Shown here one piece after another: positions 47,801-56,203 of a stretch of DNA of 64,000 nucleotides. Made by a program: the position numbers and the translations under genes. The stretch covers positions 62,001 to 126,000 of the forward strand of contig JANSYJ010000007.1 in the NCBI GenBank assembly GCA_024742495.1, written 5' to 3'. The DNA comes from Bacteroidota bacterium (lineage in GTDB: Bacteria > Bacteroidota > Bacteroidia > Flavobacteriales > Schleiferiaceae). Position 1 is the first letter of the stretch; each line of letters opens with the position of its first letter. Under the pieces are notes generated by a model. It was not told the DNA's origin, searched no databases, and worked only from the letters and a program-made list of their open reading frames with translations.

Positions 47801-48734
47801 GTGCACCATCCGCATCTATATCGAAGTTACGGGTGTAATTGGTATTGAAAGGAATACAATTGGTTTGAAAAGTAATAGAACACAAGGTTCCACTTACGCC
47901 ATTCGCACCACAATCTGATTCTACATAAGCCTCATAAGTGGTTGATGGACTTAAGCCCGTAAGTGTTACAGTATCATTGGTAAACAGCTGCGGAGTTGCT
48001 GTTGCGGGGTTAAAACCAGGCGTACCTACGTAAACTTTGTAACCACTAGAAGCAGAAGGCACATTGTCGAATGTTAATTCTGCGGTAGTGGTAGCACTGC
48101 TTAGCCAAGTAAGGTTTAATGGAATTGGGCAAGCAAGAGCTTCATCCACCTCAATTTCATCAATAGAAATATCTCCCGTAAAAGAAGATCCTCTGTATCC
48201 TACAAATTTGATGCGCACTGTACTACCGGTGAAAGTAGAAAGGTCAAAATAGGCAGGTAACCAACAATCGGTTTCAGCAGTTTGTTGCTGACCAGCGATA
48301 GAGTCAATAAATACCCAACCATTACCCGAATCGGCATACACTTCGAGCTCTCCCATGGTAGCACCAAACATGTGGTACTTGAACCGTAGTTCTGGGTTAG
48401 TTAAGCCCGACAAGTCAATTTGCGGCATAATTAAACCAGCAGAATCTCCTAAGGCACCGCCAGAAGTTTCCAGGTAAGCATAGATACCAGTACCAGAAGC
48501 GTCATTAAGGGGACCTGTTCCGGTAGAGTTTCCAGCACCGCTGGCTTCATACTCCCATCTAGGGTTAGATGAGGAAGTTCCGATGAAGCAGTTACCATAG
48601 GTTGCTTGGTAGCCGGCAGTTTCAGCATCGAAATTCTCTGAATAGGGCGTTGTTAAAGGGCTAGCTGGGGGACACTGACCATAGGACAGATACCCAAAAC
48701 TTGCCAAAAACAAGGCAAATAGTAATCTTTTCAT
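41898..48734 (-). CDS. Giant secreted protein with repeated jelly-roll and fibronectin type III modules, PKD and T9SS sorting domain
   Basis: The 2278-residue protein starts at the ATG at 48734 (signal peptide MKRLLFALFLASFGYLSYGQ); a longer reading from 48782 has no signal-like start. Seven MAM/jelly-roll-like units (each opening with PYxENFD-like text and ending DDxxYEAIPxC) alternate with about eight fibronectin III units (EYGxxGF ... YVREICxPGDTSxW). A separate domain follows (KCWYVFDLLDTFGDGWNGAE), then a PKD domain (ASFTIDSAIVGNGYEIYVDG) and the T9SS type A C-terminal domain (LNVYPNPASYSVNLNFSALS ... GMYMIEI ... RRRLSVK). It is exported by Sec and then T9SS to the surface or medium. Adhesion or ligand binding is inferred only from the modules. 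Confidence 0.9.
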   Translation of the reverse strand: MKRLLFALFLASFGYLSYGQCPPASPLTTPYSENFDAETAGYQATYGNCFIGTSSSNPRWEYEASGAGNSTGTGPLNDASGTGIYAYLETSGGALGDSAGLIMPQIDLSGLTNPELRFKYHMFGATMGELEVYADSGNGWVFIDSIAGQQQTAETDCWLPAYFDLSTFTGSTVRIKFVGYRGSSFTGDISIDEIEVDEALACPIPLNLTWLSSATTTAELTFDNVPSASSGYKVYVGTPGFNPATATPQLFTNDTVTLTGLSPSTTYEAYVESDCGANGVSGTLCSITFQTNCIPFNTNYTRNFDIDADGAPAQCWTEYNNFSTSAYARVETLSAFNSPQPFSGTNVLEMYSFNGSSTDTVIAISPEFSDLTSNSRQIKFQVASQSPTNTLLIGTVSSQAPGAAITWIDTITNLSTAWQLVILPMNASSGYNGADKHIVFGHGMENTFNDIYIDDFVYEAIPACPQLTNITLSSVGITNATFTYSSGGNPVQYEWGPVGYTQGTGTVGSMTSGTGTVAGLSSASCYDIYLRTDCSGSGNGTSVWSGPFTVCTLCLTQSLPYSENFDIGLGCFIAQDGGNTTDTWVHVTSATTTSNPAGLDGSPGWVEADSDNAGSGAITMDETLLSPYIDASSITGTLYLEFDQFHQVLGSNAIVDVWDGTSWVNLQNSSATIGAFGNPDKQKIDITAYANDSLQVRFVYKDNGSWAWWYLIDNVLVQEELCARSTNFQVAFSTADSLGLSWDPGAGTNFSIEYGTAGFAQGAGTIVSTTDSSITITGLSAQTAYDFYLIDSCSGGVASLPVFTTGTTSCALTTPAVLPIIEGFENYTAGPVFTSADQLCNPSYSWTMTPGSSGQFDLQAGTAFYRNGLQAMNIGRSTFASNLESNDLVMTVDLSNYTTANGIELSFYWMRHTTTPRPNNKVYARGSVSDPWIELASMNNSSSGAYDSIIGMDIVAPLGVAGQTVGATTQLRWVEEGQSTTFSATCCDGFTLDDIMLEAVACPLPGGLNVGNVFDTTATLNWAGASSAANFQYWFGPSGFYQGTTTTAGVKAFSTTSGVVVDTLSPFTCYEFLVRTVCQPGDTSSWSAPFQFCTPCSPISAPYTENWDALSSGSKDVGCFSSIEDASLSTSTFQGVTIQSSTFNGPISSPNYVEMDNGFSSPAPLLLVSPPTTDMTAGDKRVVFFARSSFLTTPTTDVVVGTMSSPGDANTFSPLDTIVLDGSVFTRYVVDLTTANGYNGTDQFFAFAHSQAANFRTLYIDDVVYEAIPSCPEVSNLATVQVDSMNAVVTWTPFSGSTGTFEVEVGSNPFGSAANSRVLATNDTTTLTGLTAGTNQCFWVREICAPGDTSIWIGPSCFKTECLTISAPYFENFDGLSTGLDLGCFNKYEDPTLSTSAFNGVTIQGSTFNQPNSAPNVVELDNGSVTNNSLILVSPRTNDLTASDKRVRFFARTNSTFNVRTLIVGSMGNPLDSSTFNPLDTIIMQSGAMLEYIVNLDAANGYNGTDDYFAFAHGLNSTFQTIFLDDINYEAIPTCVRPDSLDVNSITTTTASVSWAGVGGGTNFQYEYGINPLGDPGNAQLSVTGSSVSLSGLTSGTGYCVWVREICSPGDTSFWRGPFCFSTLCATSNPAPYFTNFEGISIGIAQGTPSGWENCWTHVQGTGTVRWESEDATGANENSFGTGPFNDATTPTAPGGTYMYLETSSSGGPSELISPPIDITGVVGPEVEYWYHMHGATMDKLILYAEDATGTRTAIDSLVGQQQPVQSDPFLQRNVSISSLAPGIYSFVFEGYRGTSFTGDMAIDDFSVKQGASCPRPTFLVQTAKNLNDITVDWTANGTGTTWEVEYGVAGFTQGSGSIQTTTTHPVTITSLLPATQYDVYVREICGPGDTSVWTGPLTAETDLCLASDKCWYVFDLLDTFGDGWNGAEITIYQNGIPVGTMGTNFTTGTLFTDSIQLCNNFTTAVGLTAAGGWPSEIGLNVFDPTGASAGAYVASGLTAQGDTLVSFTTNCAGAPAPCVMPDSIWATNNVGCDEIEVDWNSNTGGSILEYGPAGFTPGSGTMTGIVTAPYMITNLTVGTAYDVYVADTCGSDTSAFNVLNSSTASGPLPVASFTIDSAIVGNGYEIYVDGSASTGADTYEWNFGNGVTSTNPIDTMIYLGNGGYTVTLIVSNACGSDTMTFNINVNIGIDENPLANSLNVYPNPASYSVNLNFSALSSADAVIRLLDAQGREVRYTTERAAGGEFNYNMDVSDLASGMYMIEISSGELTARRRLSVK

Positions 48735-48852
48735 ATAATTGAGAATAAAAATTGGACTACAATAGTAAGTCTTTTCCAGCAAAAAGGGCCGAAATGACCT
48801 GCTGAAAAAATGAACAAAAAGCTATTTGGCGTGTGTACAAATCTTGCTTCAG

Positions 48853-51606
48853 TTAATTCTGAATCAGAATCCTAAAGCTTTTTCTGAATTCACCTTCCAA
48901 GATTCCAATATAAACGCCATTTTCAAGAGATGGTGTAATATGTACATTTCCACCCGCGCTGATGGCTTGCGTATAAACCATTTGACCAAGGGTGTTGAAA
49001 AGGTATAAATGTGCGTAATCTTGAAGGATATCTGGTGCAATATCAATGGTGAAGCGACCGTCCGAAGGATTGGGGTAAACGCTTATGGTTTCATTTAGAG
49101 GACTAGGTTCTTTGCGACTTACGTCGTACTCTCTACCATAAAATAAACTTAAGCCGCCGCTTAAATTACCGGCAACGGCATCTAAATAACCGTCCCCATT
49201 TAGGTCGGTAAAGTCGGCATTGGTTCGTTCACCAACATATAAATCGCTAAGCGGCTCATAAGGGACTGGAATAAGAGCAGGAGTAAGGTTAATTTGAACA
49301 TCTGGGCGACGGCTAATACTTTGTTGATAAGGCATGGCACAGCCATCTGCGGAAAGGGTGTTAAAACCGGTAATATCTCCAAATGCATGACATGGGAAGC
49401 CTTTATCGGTCATGGCAAAAATTATATCATCAGCCGGAAAGTTTCCACTAAAACATAGTTCCACGACTATATTGGATTGGCCATCCCATAAAAATGGATA
49501 TTGGAAAGGCACGGAATTCCAGCCATTACCGAAACCAAAAATCAAATCTTCAACTGGATAAGGACTGGGGAAATTATCCTCGAAAGAGCTCAAAGAGCTT
49601 AGGCTAGTATTCTTTAATTTAACCGTAAACCCATTAGAAAGAATAGAGCCACCTTTATCAATTATATTGAAGGCTAAGCTTTCGATAAAACCGTATCTAA
49701 AACCTTTAGCCTGAAGTTCTGAAGCTAGAATTAGAAATTGATTTCGTCCGCTGCGTTTCGTTATTCCCAATAAACTTTGATTGCTACCAGAGCTTTGAAG
49801 GCTGGCGTTTCCTAGAGTGTCGGAAATGTTGGAGGGCAGATTCGCGATGGTGTCTAATTTATCATATTGCTGAACTCCATTAGAGGTGGAGCCAACAAAG
49901 AGGGTGGCCGAAGTAGAATCGCGATAAAATGAAGGAACGGCATTGCCGGATAAGCCTAAATTTGAAACGCTCACCGCCCCAAAGAATGAGGATTGTAGAC
50001 TAAAATTAGGATTGCTCGCCGAGGCATTATCGAACCAATAAATTCGTCCTTGCTCATTACCAACGAAAAGATCCAAATCGCCATCTTCATCAAGGTCGAA
50101 TAGGTATGGAGCCGCATCTGCTCCAACATCGGTATTGGTTATAATTGGAGTGTCTAATATGTAAACCGGGTTAGAACTAGTACCGGTGTTTTTAAAATAA
50201 TGAAAGAATCCGCTAATGTTTCCTACAATCATATCTTGATCGCCGTCATTGTCCAAATCGCCAAATGCTGGCACCAACTCGGTACCAAGGTTAAATTGAA
50301 GTATGTCGGCAAAGTTGGTGTCCATTAGAGTGAACTCGGGGTTTTGCGCGGTACCAGTATTTTGATAATAGTAAAATTGAGAGCTCGAAATTCCTGGGGC
50401 CTGAAAGCGATTGGCGATGCTTAAAACTAAATCCTTTAAGCTGTCTCCATTTAAATCTACGAAACGAGGAATAGAAGCGGCTCCAGGATCAATCATATCG
50501 GATTGTAGGAAATCGTCCTGACTAAATGAAAAATTCGGTAGGCTGTTGGTGCCAGTGTTTTTATAATGCCAAATACCACGATGATTAGATGACATATCAG
50601 GGCTACCGCTGCTGGCCGAACTGAAACTACTAACTATTAGGTCGTCAATTCCATCCAAATCCGTATCAGCTCGATAAGGAGCCGGGAATACAAATAGATC
50701 AATAGGTTTTGAAGGGGGGTAGGCCGTGTCCTGACTAATTAAAACCGAGGAGTCTAGGCTTCCACCATTAATAAGGGCTGAAACATTATTGTAAGACACA
50801 TTGGCAAGTAGAAGGTCGGAGATGCCATTATCATTAAGGTCCCAAGTTAACATGGCACTTCCGGCATGCATCACCTTTGCGTTTTTACGCTTATTACCAG
50901 ATTGGCACTTTTGTAGATGGACGGAACGGTAAAGACCACCTTCTTCAAATAAACCCCAACAATTTCCTGTTTGCTCGAAATTTAAGCCGCAGTTTGAAAG
51001 GTTTTCATGGAACTCAACATTCACGCCTCCATTACCAAAAGTGAGAATGTCTAAATCTCCATCACCATCAACATCTTCAATATTGGGTAGATCGGATCTT
51101 GGGATATACAATTTGGATACCCCTGAAGAGGCATAGCGTGTTTCTAGGTGCATACCATTGTTAGCAGGGCTAAAACTTATTTGGCCATTGCTACTCGTAT
51201 TTTCAAATACGCTAATAAATAAACCGTCGGAGTAGAAAAGATCGTCCTTTCCATCACAATTGAAATCTCTAAAAAGTACAAAAGCACCTTCTCCACGAGG
51301 AATTGGAAATTGGTCAATATATTCCGGACGAAACCTCAAAACAGTATCTCCATTTTGGATCTCTTGAACCATCGGAATTAGGCGTTTTCCGCTCCGATCG
51401 AAAATCAGAAGATCCTCCATTCCGTCGAAATTGAGGTCGAAATTGTTGAAGATTGGATAATTTAGACCTCCAGCCCAAGGATTTAAAATAGTATCACTGC
51501 CATGATAAACTTTCGTGTTAATTTCTTGCTCAAAAGCAAATCTTAGCTGAGCATCAGCACTTTGATTTAAGAAAATGGCGAAAATGGCGAGGAATAAAAG
51601 GCGCAT
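48853..51606 (-). CDS. Secreted FG-GAP/VCBS-repeat protein with T9SS sorting domain
   Basis: The 917-residue protein has a signal peptide (MRLLFLAIFAIFLNQSADAQ). At least nine Asp-rich calcium-binding loops of the FG-GAP/VCBS kind are visible (DLNFDGMEDLL, DFNCDGKDDLF, DVDGDGDLDIL, DLNDNGISDLL, DTDLDGIDDLI, DLNGDSLKDLV, DLDNDGDQDMI, DLDEDGDLDLF, DLNGDGYLDAV). They would fold as a beta-propeller. A further domain follows at about 590-760, and the C-terminus is a type A T9SS sorting domain (ISVYPNPSDGRFTIDI ... GVYIGIL). It is the neighbour of the giant fibronectin protein and probably also a surface or secreted cargo. Ligand unknown. Confidence 0.9.
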   Translation of the reverse strand: MRLLFLAIFAIFLNQSADAQLRFAFEQEINTKVYHGSDTILNPWAGGLNYPIFNNFDLNFDGMEDLLIFDRSGKRLIPMVQEIQNGDTVLRFRPEYIDQFPIPRGEGAFVLFRDFNCDGKDDLFYSDGLFISVFENTSSNGQISFSPANNGMHLETRYASSGVSKLYIPRSDLPNIEDVDGDGDLDILTFGNGGVNVEFHENLSNCGLNFEQTGNCWGLFEEGGLYRSVHLQKCQSGNKRKNAKVMHAGSAMLTWDLNDNGISDLLLANVSYNNVSALINGGSLDSSVLISQDTAYPPSKPIDLFVFPAPYRADTDLDGIDDLIVSSFSSASSGSPDMSSNHRGIWHYKNTGTNSLPNFSFSQDDFLQSDMIDPGAASIPRFVDLNGDSLKDLVLSIANRFQAPGISSSQFYYYQNTGTAQNPEFTLMDTNFADILQFNLGTELVPAFGDLDNDGDQDMIVGNISGFFHYFKNTGTSSNPVYILDTPIITNTDVGADAAPYLFDLDEDGDLDLFVGNEQGRIYWFDNASASNPNFSLQSSFFGAVSVSNLGLSGNAVPSFYRDSTSATLFVGSTSNGVQQYDKLDTIANLPSNISDTLGNASLQSSGSNQSLLGITKRSGRNQFLILASELQAKGFRYGFIESLAFNIIDKGGSILSNGFTVKLKNTSLSSLSSFEDNFPSPYPVEDLIFGFGNGWNSVPFQYPFLWDGQSNIVVELCFSGNFPADDIIFAMTDKGFPCHAFGDITGFNTLSADGCAMPYQQSISRRPDVQINLTPALIPVPYEPLSDLYVGERTNADFTDLNGDGYLDAVAGNLSGGLSLFYGREYDVSRKEPSPLNETISVYPNPSDGRFTIDIAPDILQDYAHLYLFNTLGQMVYTQAISAGGNVHITPSLENGVYIGILEGEFRKSFRILIQN

Positions 51607-51673
51607 TAATGTAGAGTTTTGGTAAAATTACGCATAAATCCGACCCAAGGCTTGGTTATATAGTTAAAGTTCA

Positions 51674-51704
51674 TTGTTATTTATTAGCTGAAAAACTATA
51701 TTTG
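51674..51704 (+). promoter_or_regulatory. Promoter of secDF
   Basis: TTG (51674-51676) and TATATTTG (51697-51704) are 20 nt apart. The ATG is 35 nt downstream. Confidence 0.75.
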
Positions 51705-51739
51705 CCGCCTTTATTTGAACACCCTTCTACTATTAAGTA

Positions 51740-54700
51740 ATGCAGAATAAAGGAGTTATCCGACTGTTTGCCATCGTATTTGCTTTGGCATGTATTTACC
51801 AGCTTTCATTTACCTACGTAACCCGTTCGGTTGAAAGCGATGCTGATGATTATGCCAATGGCGATCCCGAGTTAAGAGAGGATTATCTAGACTCAATGAG
51901 AATTGAGAAGGTATTTCTAGACTCTTATACTTACGGAGAGGTTAAGGAAAAGGAGATCAACCTTGGACTTGACCTACGCGGTGGTATGAATGTGATTCTT
52001 GAGGTATCCGTTAAGGACATCCTGAAAGAAATCGCTAACAATACCAATAATGTTGTTTTTAATGAGGCGCTGAAATTGGCAGACAAAAATGCTGCTAATT
52101 CTCAGGATAACTACCTCGACAATTTCTTTGCCGCCTTCAATGAGGTAAATCAGGAGCGTGCTGCCAATCTGAAATTAAGCGATCCTAGCCTTTTCGGAAC
52201 TAAGGAGATGAACGACAAGCTTGGCTTTAATGCCAGCGATGATAAAGTTATCGCTGAATTAAATGCGCAGGTAAACGCTTCGGTTGAAAACGTTTACACG
52301 GTTTTAAGAGCACGTATCGACCAGTTTGGAGTAGTACAGCCTAATATCCAGAGATTGGATGATGGCGGTCGCATCTTGGTTGAATTACCTGGTGTAAAAG
52401 ATCCAGATCGGGTTAAAAAGCTTTTACAATCTACGGCTGAACTAGAGTTCTATGAGCTTTATGAAGGTTATGAATTACTGAACTTCCTAGTTAGCGCTAA
52501 TGATCGTTTAAGAGGTTTAGTGGAAAATCCTCGCGCTGGTCAAGTTAGCCAAGATAGCGGTGTAGCTGATGTTCTAGACGAATTTCAAGCGGTGAATGAA
52601 ACTGTAGATAGCGCTGTTGCTGGTCTTGATTCAACTGCCACAGAAGGTGATTCACTTTTTGCGGATGCAAGTGCAGATAGTACCGATGCACTAAATCAGT
52701 TCAACCCTTTATTTGAAGTATTTGGAGCTAACTACGATTCGGAAACCAATCAACCTCGATTAGGTCCAATAGTTGGTTTTAGTTCCGTATCCGATACCGA
52801 CAAGGTTAATGAGTACCTTTCTAATCCTCGCATCTTGGCTTTGCTGCCAGGTAACATGAGGAATATGAAGTTTATTTGGAGTGCTAAGCCAGATGAAAAT
52901 GGATTGGTATATCTATTAGCTGCTAAAACTACTCGCGACGGTAAAGCCGCTTTAAGTGGAGATGTAGTTGTTGATGCCAAACAGGACTTCAACCAAATGA
53001 ATGATCCTATTGTAACCATGGCTATGAATGCCAATGGTTCTAGCCGTTGGGCCAAATTAACCAGAGAGGCAGTAGGTGATCCGAACAATCCTGATGATAA
53101 CCGCTCAGTAGCAGTGGTGCTTGATAACTTGGCGTATTCTTATCCTCGTGTGAACAATGAAATTAGTACTGGACGCACTGAGATCGTAGGAAGCTTTACC
53201 GTAAAGGAAGCGGAGGATTTAGCCAATATTTTAAAAGCAGGTGCTTTACCAGCTCCCGCTAGAATTATTCAAGCCGATATCGTAGGTCCAAGTTTAGGAC
53301 AAGAAGCTATTACCGCTGGTCTTTGGTCATTCGTGATTGCCCTGGGAATAGTGATGGTATATATGATATTCTATTACAGCGGTGCAGGAGCGGCTTCAGA
53401 TTTAGCGCTTATCGTTAACATGTTCTTCATCTTTGGAGTTTTGGCCTCGGTAGGAGCAGTATTAACCCTTCCTGGAATTGCAGGTATCGTACTTACAATC
53501 GGTATGGCGGTAGATGCTAACGTACTTATATACGAGCGTATTCGCGAAGAGCTTAATAATGGTAAGGGTTTACGCTTGGCCATTGAAGATGGATATAAAA
53601 ATGCTTATTCCTCTATTATTGATGCCAACGTTACTACCTTCTTAACGGGTGTTATACTTTATGCTTTTGGTACAGGTCCGATTCGCGGTTTTGCAACAAC
53701 CTTAATCATCGGTATTCTAACCTCTTTATTCTGTGCTATCTTCATTACCAGATTGGTTTTTGAAGCTCGTTTAGCAAGCAAGAAAGGAGTGGCCTTCTTT
53801 ACCAATGCTACCCGTAATGCCTTCACCAAATTCAACATCGACTTTTTAGCGAAACGTAAAATTGCTTATACCATCAGTGGTTTAATTATCCTAACCGGTA
53901 TAATCTCTTTATCTACCCGTGGTTTAAATTACGGTGTTGACTTCGTAGGGGGGCGTTCCTATCAAGTGCGTTTTGATCAGCCGGTGAATTCCGTGGATAT
54001 TCAAACAGCGCTAGGCGACTTCTTCGTAAATGAAGATGGAACCAAAGTATTCCCAGAAGTAAAAACTATTGGAGAAGAATCTCAAATTATAGTTACCACC
54101 AAGTTTAAGATTAACGAAACTGGTCCTGAAGTAGAAGAAGATATTAAGAATCGTTTATACGATGGATTGATGTCCTATTATAATGAGGCGCCTACCAAGG
54201 CTGATTTCTTCTCCGAAGCTTCCGGTGCGAGCGATATTGGAGTTGTAGCCGAACGTCAGGTAGGACCAACCATTGCCGATGATATTAAGTCATCTGCAGT
54301 ATTGGCGATCATTTTCTCCCTAGTAGTTATTTTCTTGTACATCCTTATCCGATTTAGCAAGTGGCAGTTTAGTGCTGGTGCAGTGGCAGCTGCCTTCCAC
54401 GATGTTTTAGTGGTAATGTCTCTCTTCTCTTTGCTTTATGGCATCTTGCCTTTCTCTTTAGAGATCGACCAGGCTTTCATTGCGGCAATACTAACGGTAA
54501 TCGGTTATTCCCTGAACGATACTGTGGTTGTGTTTGACCGTATTCGTGAGTATTTCCGTACCCACAATAAAAAGAAGGGGATGCATGAAATTGTTAATGA
54601 GGCCCTCAACCGTACCTTAAGTCGTACCATCAATACCTCTTTAACCACCTTCTTTGTACTCCTTATTATTTTCATCTTCGGTGGTGAAGTAATTAGAGGA

Positions 54701-54802
54701 TTTATGTTTGCCCTCTTAATTGGTGTTGTAGTGGGAACTTACTCTTCCCTGTTTATTGCAACTCCGATTATGATTGACACTATGAAAAAGGAAAAGGAAT
54801 AA
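51740..54802 (+). CDS. secDF: Protein translocase SecDF fusion
   Basis: The 1020-residue protein fuses SecD and SecF, as in many Bacteroidota, and uses the proton gradient to pull exported proteins through SecYEG. The SecD half has GLDLRGGMNVILEVSV (about residue 75), a long periplasmic P1 region with a low-complexity acidic insert (about 270-310) and its helices from about 530 (VGPSLGQEAI; GMAVDANVLIYERIREEL). The SecF half starts near residue 695 (KRKIAYTISGLI) with NYGVDFVGGRSYQVRF and later NDTVVVFDRIREYF. About 12 helices in all. It is flanked by its own promoter and terminator. Confidence 0.97.
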   Translation: MQNKGVIRLFAIVFALACIYQLSFTYVTRSVESDADDYANGDPELREDYLDSMRIEKVFLDSYTYGEVKEKEINLGLDLRGGMNVILEVSVKDILKEIANNTNNVVFNEALKLADKNAANSQDNYLDNFFAAFNEVNQERAANLKLSDPSLFGTKEMNDKLGFNASDDKVIAELNAQVNASVENVYTVLRARIDQFGVVQPNIQRLDDGGRILVELPGVKDPDRVKKLLQSTAELEFYELYEGYELLNFLVSANDRLRGLVENPRAGQVSQDSGVADVLDEFQAVNETVDSAVAGLDSTATEGDSLFADASADSTDALNQFNPLFEVFGANYDSETNQPRLGPIVGFSSVSDTDKVNEYLSNPRILALLPGNMRNMKFIWSAKPDENGLVYLLAAKTTRDGKAALSGDVVVDAKQDFNQMNDPIVTMAMNANGSSRWAKLTREAVGDPNNPDDNRSVAVVLDNLAYSYPRVNNEISTGRTEIVGSFTVKEAEDLANILKAGALPAPARIIQADIVGPSLGQEAITAGLWSFVIALGIVMVYMIFYYSGAGAASDLALIVNMFFIFGVLASVGAVLTLPGIAGIVLTIGMAVDANVLIYERIREELNNGKGLRLAIEDGYKNAYSSIIDANVTTFLTGVILYAFGTGPIRGFATTLIIGILTSLFCAIFITRLVFEARLASKKGVAFFTNATRNAFTKFNIDFLAKRKIAYTISGLIILTGIISLSTRGLNYGVDFVGGRSYQVRFDQPVNSVDIQTALGDFFVNEDGTKVFPEVKTIGEESQIIVTTKFKINETGPEVEEDIKNRLYDGLMSYYNEAPTKADFFSEASGASDIGVVAERQVGPTIADDIKSSAVLAIIFSLVVIFLYILIRFSKWQFSAGAVAAAFHDVLVVMSLFSLLYGILPFSLEIDQAFIAAILTVIGYSLNDTVVVFDRIREYFRTHNKKKGMHEIVNEALNRTLSRTINTSLTTFFVLLIIFIFGGEVIRGFMFALLIGVVVGTYSSLFIATPIMIDTMKKEKE

Positions 54803-54822
54803 TATTCCTGAAAAGCAATAAG

Positions 54823-54861
54823 AAACCCCGATGGAATTTTGAACTTCTATCGGGGTTTTTT
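54823..54861 (+). terminator. Terminator after secDF
   Basis: AACCCCGAT and ATCGGGGTT pair across a 16-nt loop, followed by T-rich sequence. Confidence 0.85.
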
Positions 54862-54876
54862 GGTTAATTTTACCCA

Positions 54877-55152
54877 ATGTCAACAGCCTTACTTTTCTTA
54901 AATATTAGCGGCGGCGAGGTTATCGTAATCTTGCTATTGGTGATTATGTTTTTCGGGGCAAATCGCATTCCAGAGATCGCCCGAGGTATAGGTAAAGGTA
55001 TCCGGGAAGTGCGCAATGCCACTGAGGATATCAAAAGTGAGATCAACAAAACTTCCGAAGGCAGTGACTTGAAGAAATTCAAGGAGAAGGTAGAAAAGGA
55101 AAAGAAACAAATCGAGGATCTTACTGGCTCTATTAAGCGCACTAAACTATAA
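54877..55152 (+). CDS. tatA: Twin-arginine translocase subunit TatA/TatE
   Basis: The 91-residue protein has an N-terminal membrane helix (GEVIVILLLVIMFFGANRIPE), the FG-x-N/RIPE hinge and an amphipathic helix (IARGIGKGIREVRNATEDIK), then a charged tail with a KKFKEKVEKEKKQ coiled stretch. It forms the protein-conducting part of the Tat system for folded proteins. tatC is not in this window. It is 3 nt upstream of the antiporter gene and probably co-transcribed with it. Confidence 0.93.
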   Translation: MSTALLFLNISGGEVIVILLLVIMFFGANRIPEIARGIGKGIREVRNATEDIKSEINKTSEGSDLKKFKEKVEKEKKQIEDLTGSIKRTKL

Positions 55153-55154
55153 GC

Positions 55155-56093
55155 ATGGACTACCTTTTGGTGATAGCAGGGGTGGTCTTGCTACTATTTG
55201 GTGGTGATTGGCTAGTAAAGGCTTCGGTGGATATAGCATTACGCGCTAAAATCTCACTCTTGGTAGTAGGCATGACGGTGGTGAGTTTCGCCACTTCAGC
55301 TCCCGAATTACTGGTGAGTTTAAAGGCAGCTATCAATGGGCATATTGATATTTCCTTTGGTAATGTTATCGGGTCCAACATTGCGAATATTGCCTTAATC
55401 TTGGGTTTAACGGCAATGGTGTTCCCCATGCAAGTTGGTCGTAGGACCATGCGTATCGACTGGGGCATTATGTTTTTTGTTACCCTATTATTATTCGTTT
55501 TTCTTTGGAATGATGTGCTTTCCTTCTGGGAATCATTAGTGCTTTTCCTCCTTCTGGTCCTTTATAATCTTTTTCAAATCCGAAGCTCTCGGAAAGAATC
55601 TAAGAAGGAGGATTATAGCGAAGAAAGACTTTTACCGATTTGGAAGATGCTTTTGTTTTTAGCCGCTGGCATTGCTGGTTTACGCTATGGGGCGGAGTTT
55701 TTGGTAAAAGGGGCGGTTCATATTGCAACCGATTGGGGTATCAGTGAAAGGGTAGTTGGTTTAACCGTGGTTTCCATCGGCACCAGCCTACCAGAACTAG
55801 CGGCCTCCTTAATTGCAAGTTTTAAAGGAGAACAGGATTTATCCTTAGGAAACTTAATCGGGTCTAATATTTTCAATATTCTGGCGGTATTGGGTATTAC
55901 CGGCCTGGTGGTAGATCTACCGGTTCAGAACGAGGCTTTAATGCGCTTCGATTTTCCATGGTTAATTGGTATCAGCTTAATTATTCTTCCTTTTATGCTT
56001 TGGATGAAGCGGGGAGTGATTTCTCGCTGGCAAGGATTTATTATGTTTTTGCTTTACACGGTGTATTTACTGGGGGTGATTGGAGTTTATTAG
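55155..56093 (+). CDS. Calcium/sodium antiporter (CaCA family)
   Basis: The 312-residue protein shows the two inverted repeats of the CaCA family: SFATSAPELLVSLKAAI with GNVIGSNIANIALILG in the first half, and SIGTSLPELAASLIASF with GNLIGSNIFNILAVLG in the second. About ten membrane helices. It resembles the YrbG group of K+-independent Ca2+/Na+ exchangers, but ion preference is not readable. It follows tatA by 2 nt. Confidence 0.93.
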   Translation: MDYLLVIAGVVLLLFGGDWLVKASVDIALRAKISLLVVGMTVVSFATSAPELLVSLKAAINGHIDISFGNVIGSNIANIALILGLTAMVFPMQVGRRTMRIDWGIMFFVTLLLFVFLWNDVLSFWESLVLFLLLVLYNLFQIRSSRKESKKEDYSEERLLPIWKMLLFLAAGIAGLRYGAEFLVKGAVHIATDWGISERVVGLTVVSIGTSLPELAASLIASFKGEQDLSLGNLIGSNIFNILAVLGITGLVVDLPVQNEALMRFDFPWLIGISLIILPFMLWMKRGVISRWQGFIMFLLYTVYLLGVIGVY

Positions 56094-56203
56094 TCACTTT
56101 TTCAGGAGTAACCCCTTTTTAAGCAGGGGGTGTTTGTAAAATACTTAGCTTTTTTTGGTTTATGTCAGATGAATGAGTTTATTTTGCTCAAAATTTTTCA
56201 CCC

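Noticed and set aside
48735-48782. Longer start of the giant T9SS protein
   Set aside because: The added residues break the signal peptide; the ATG at 48734 starts MKRLLFALFL.
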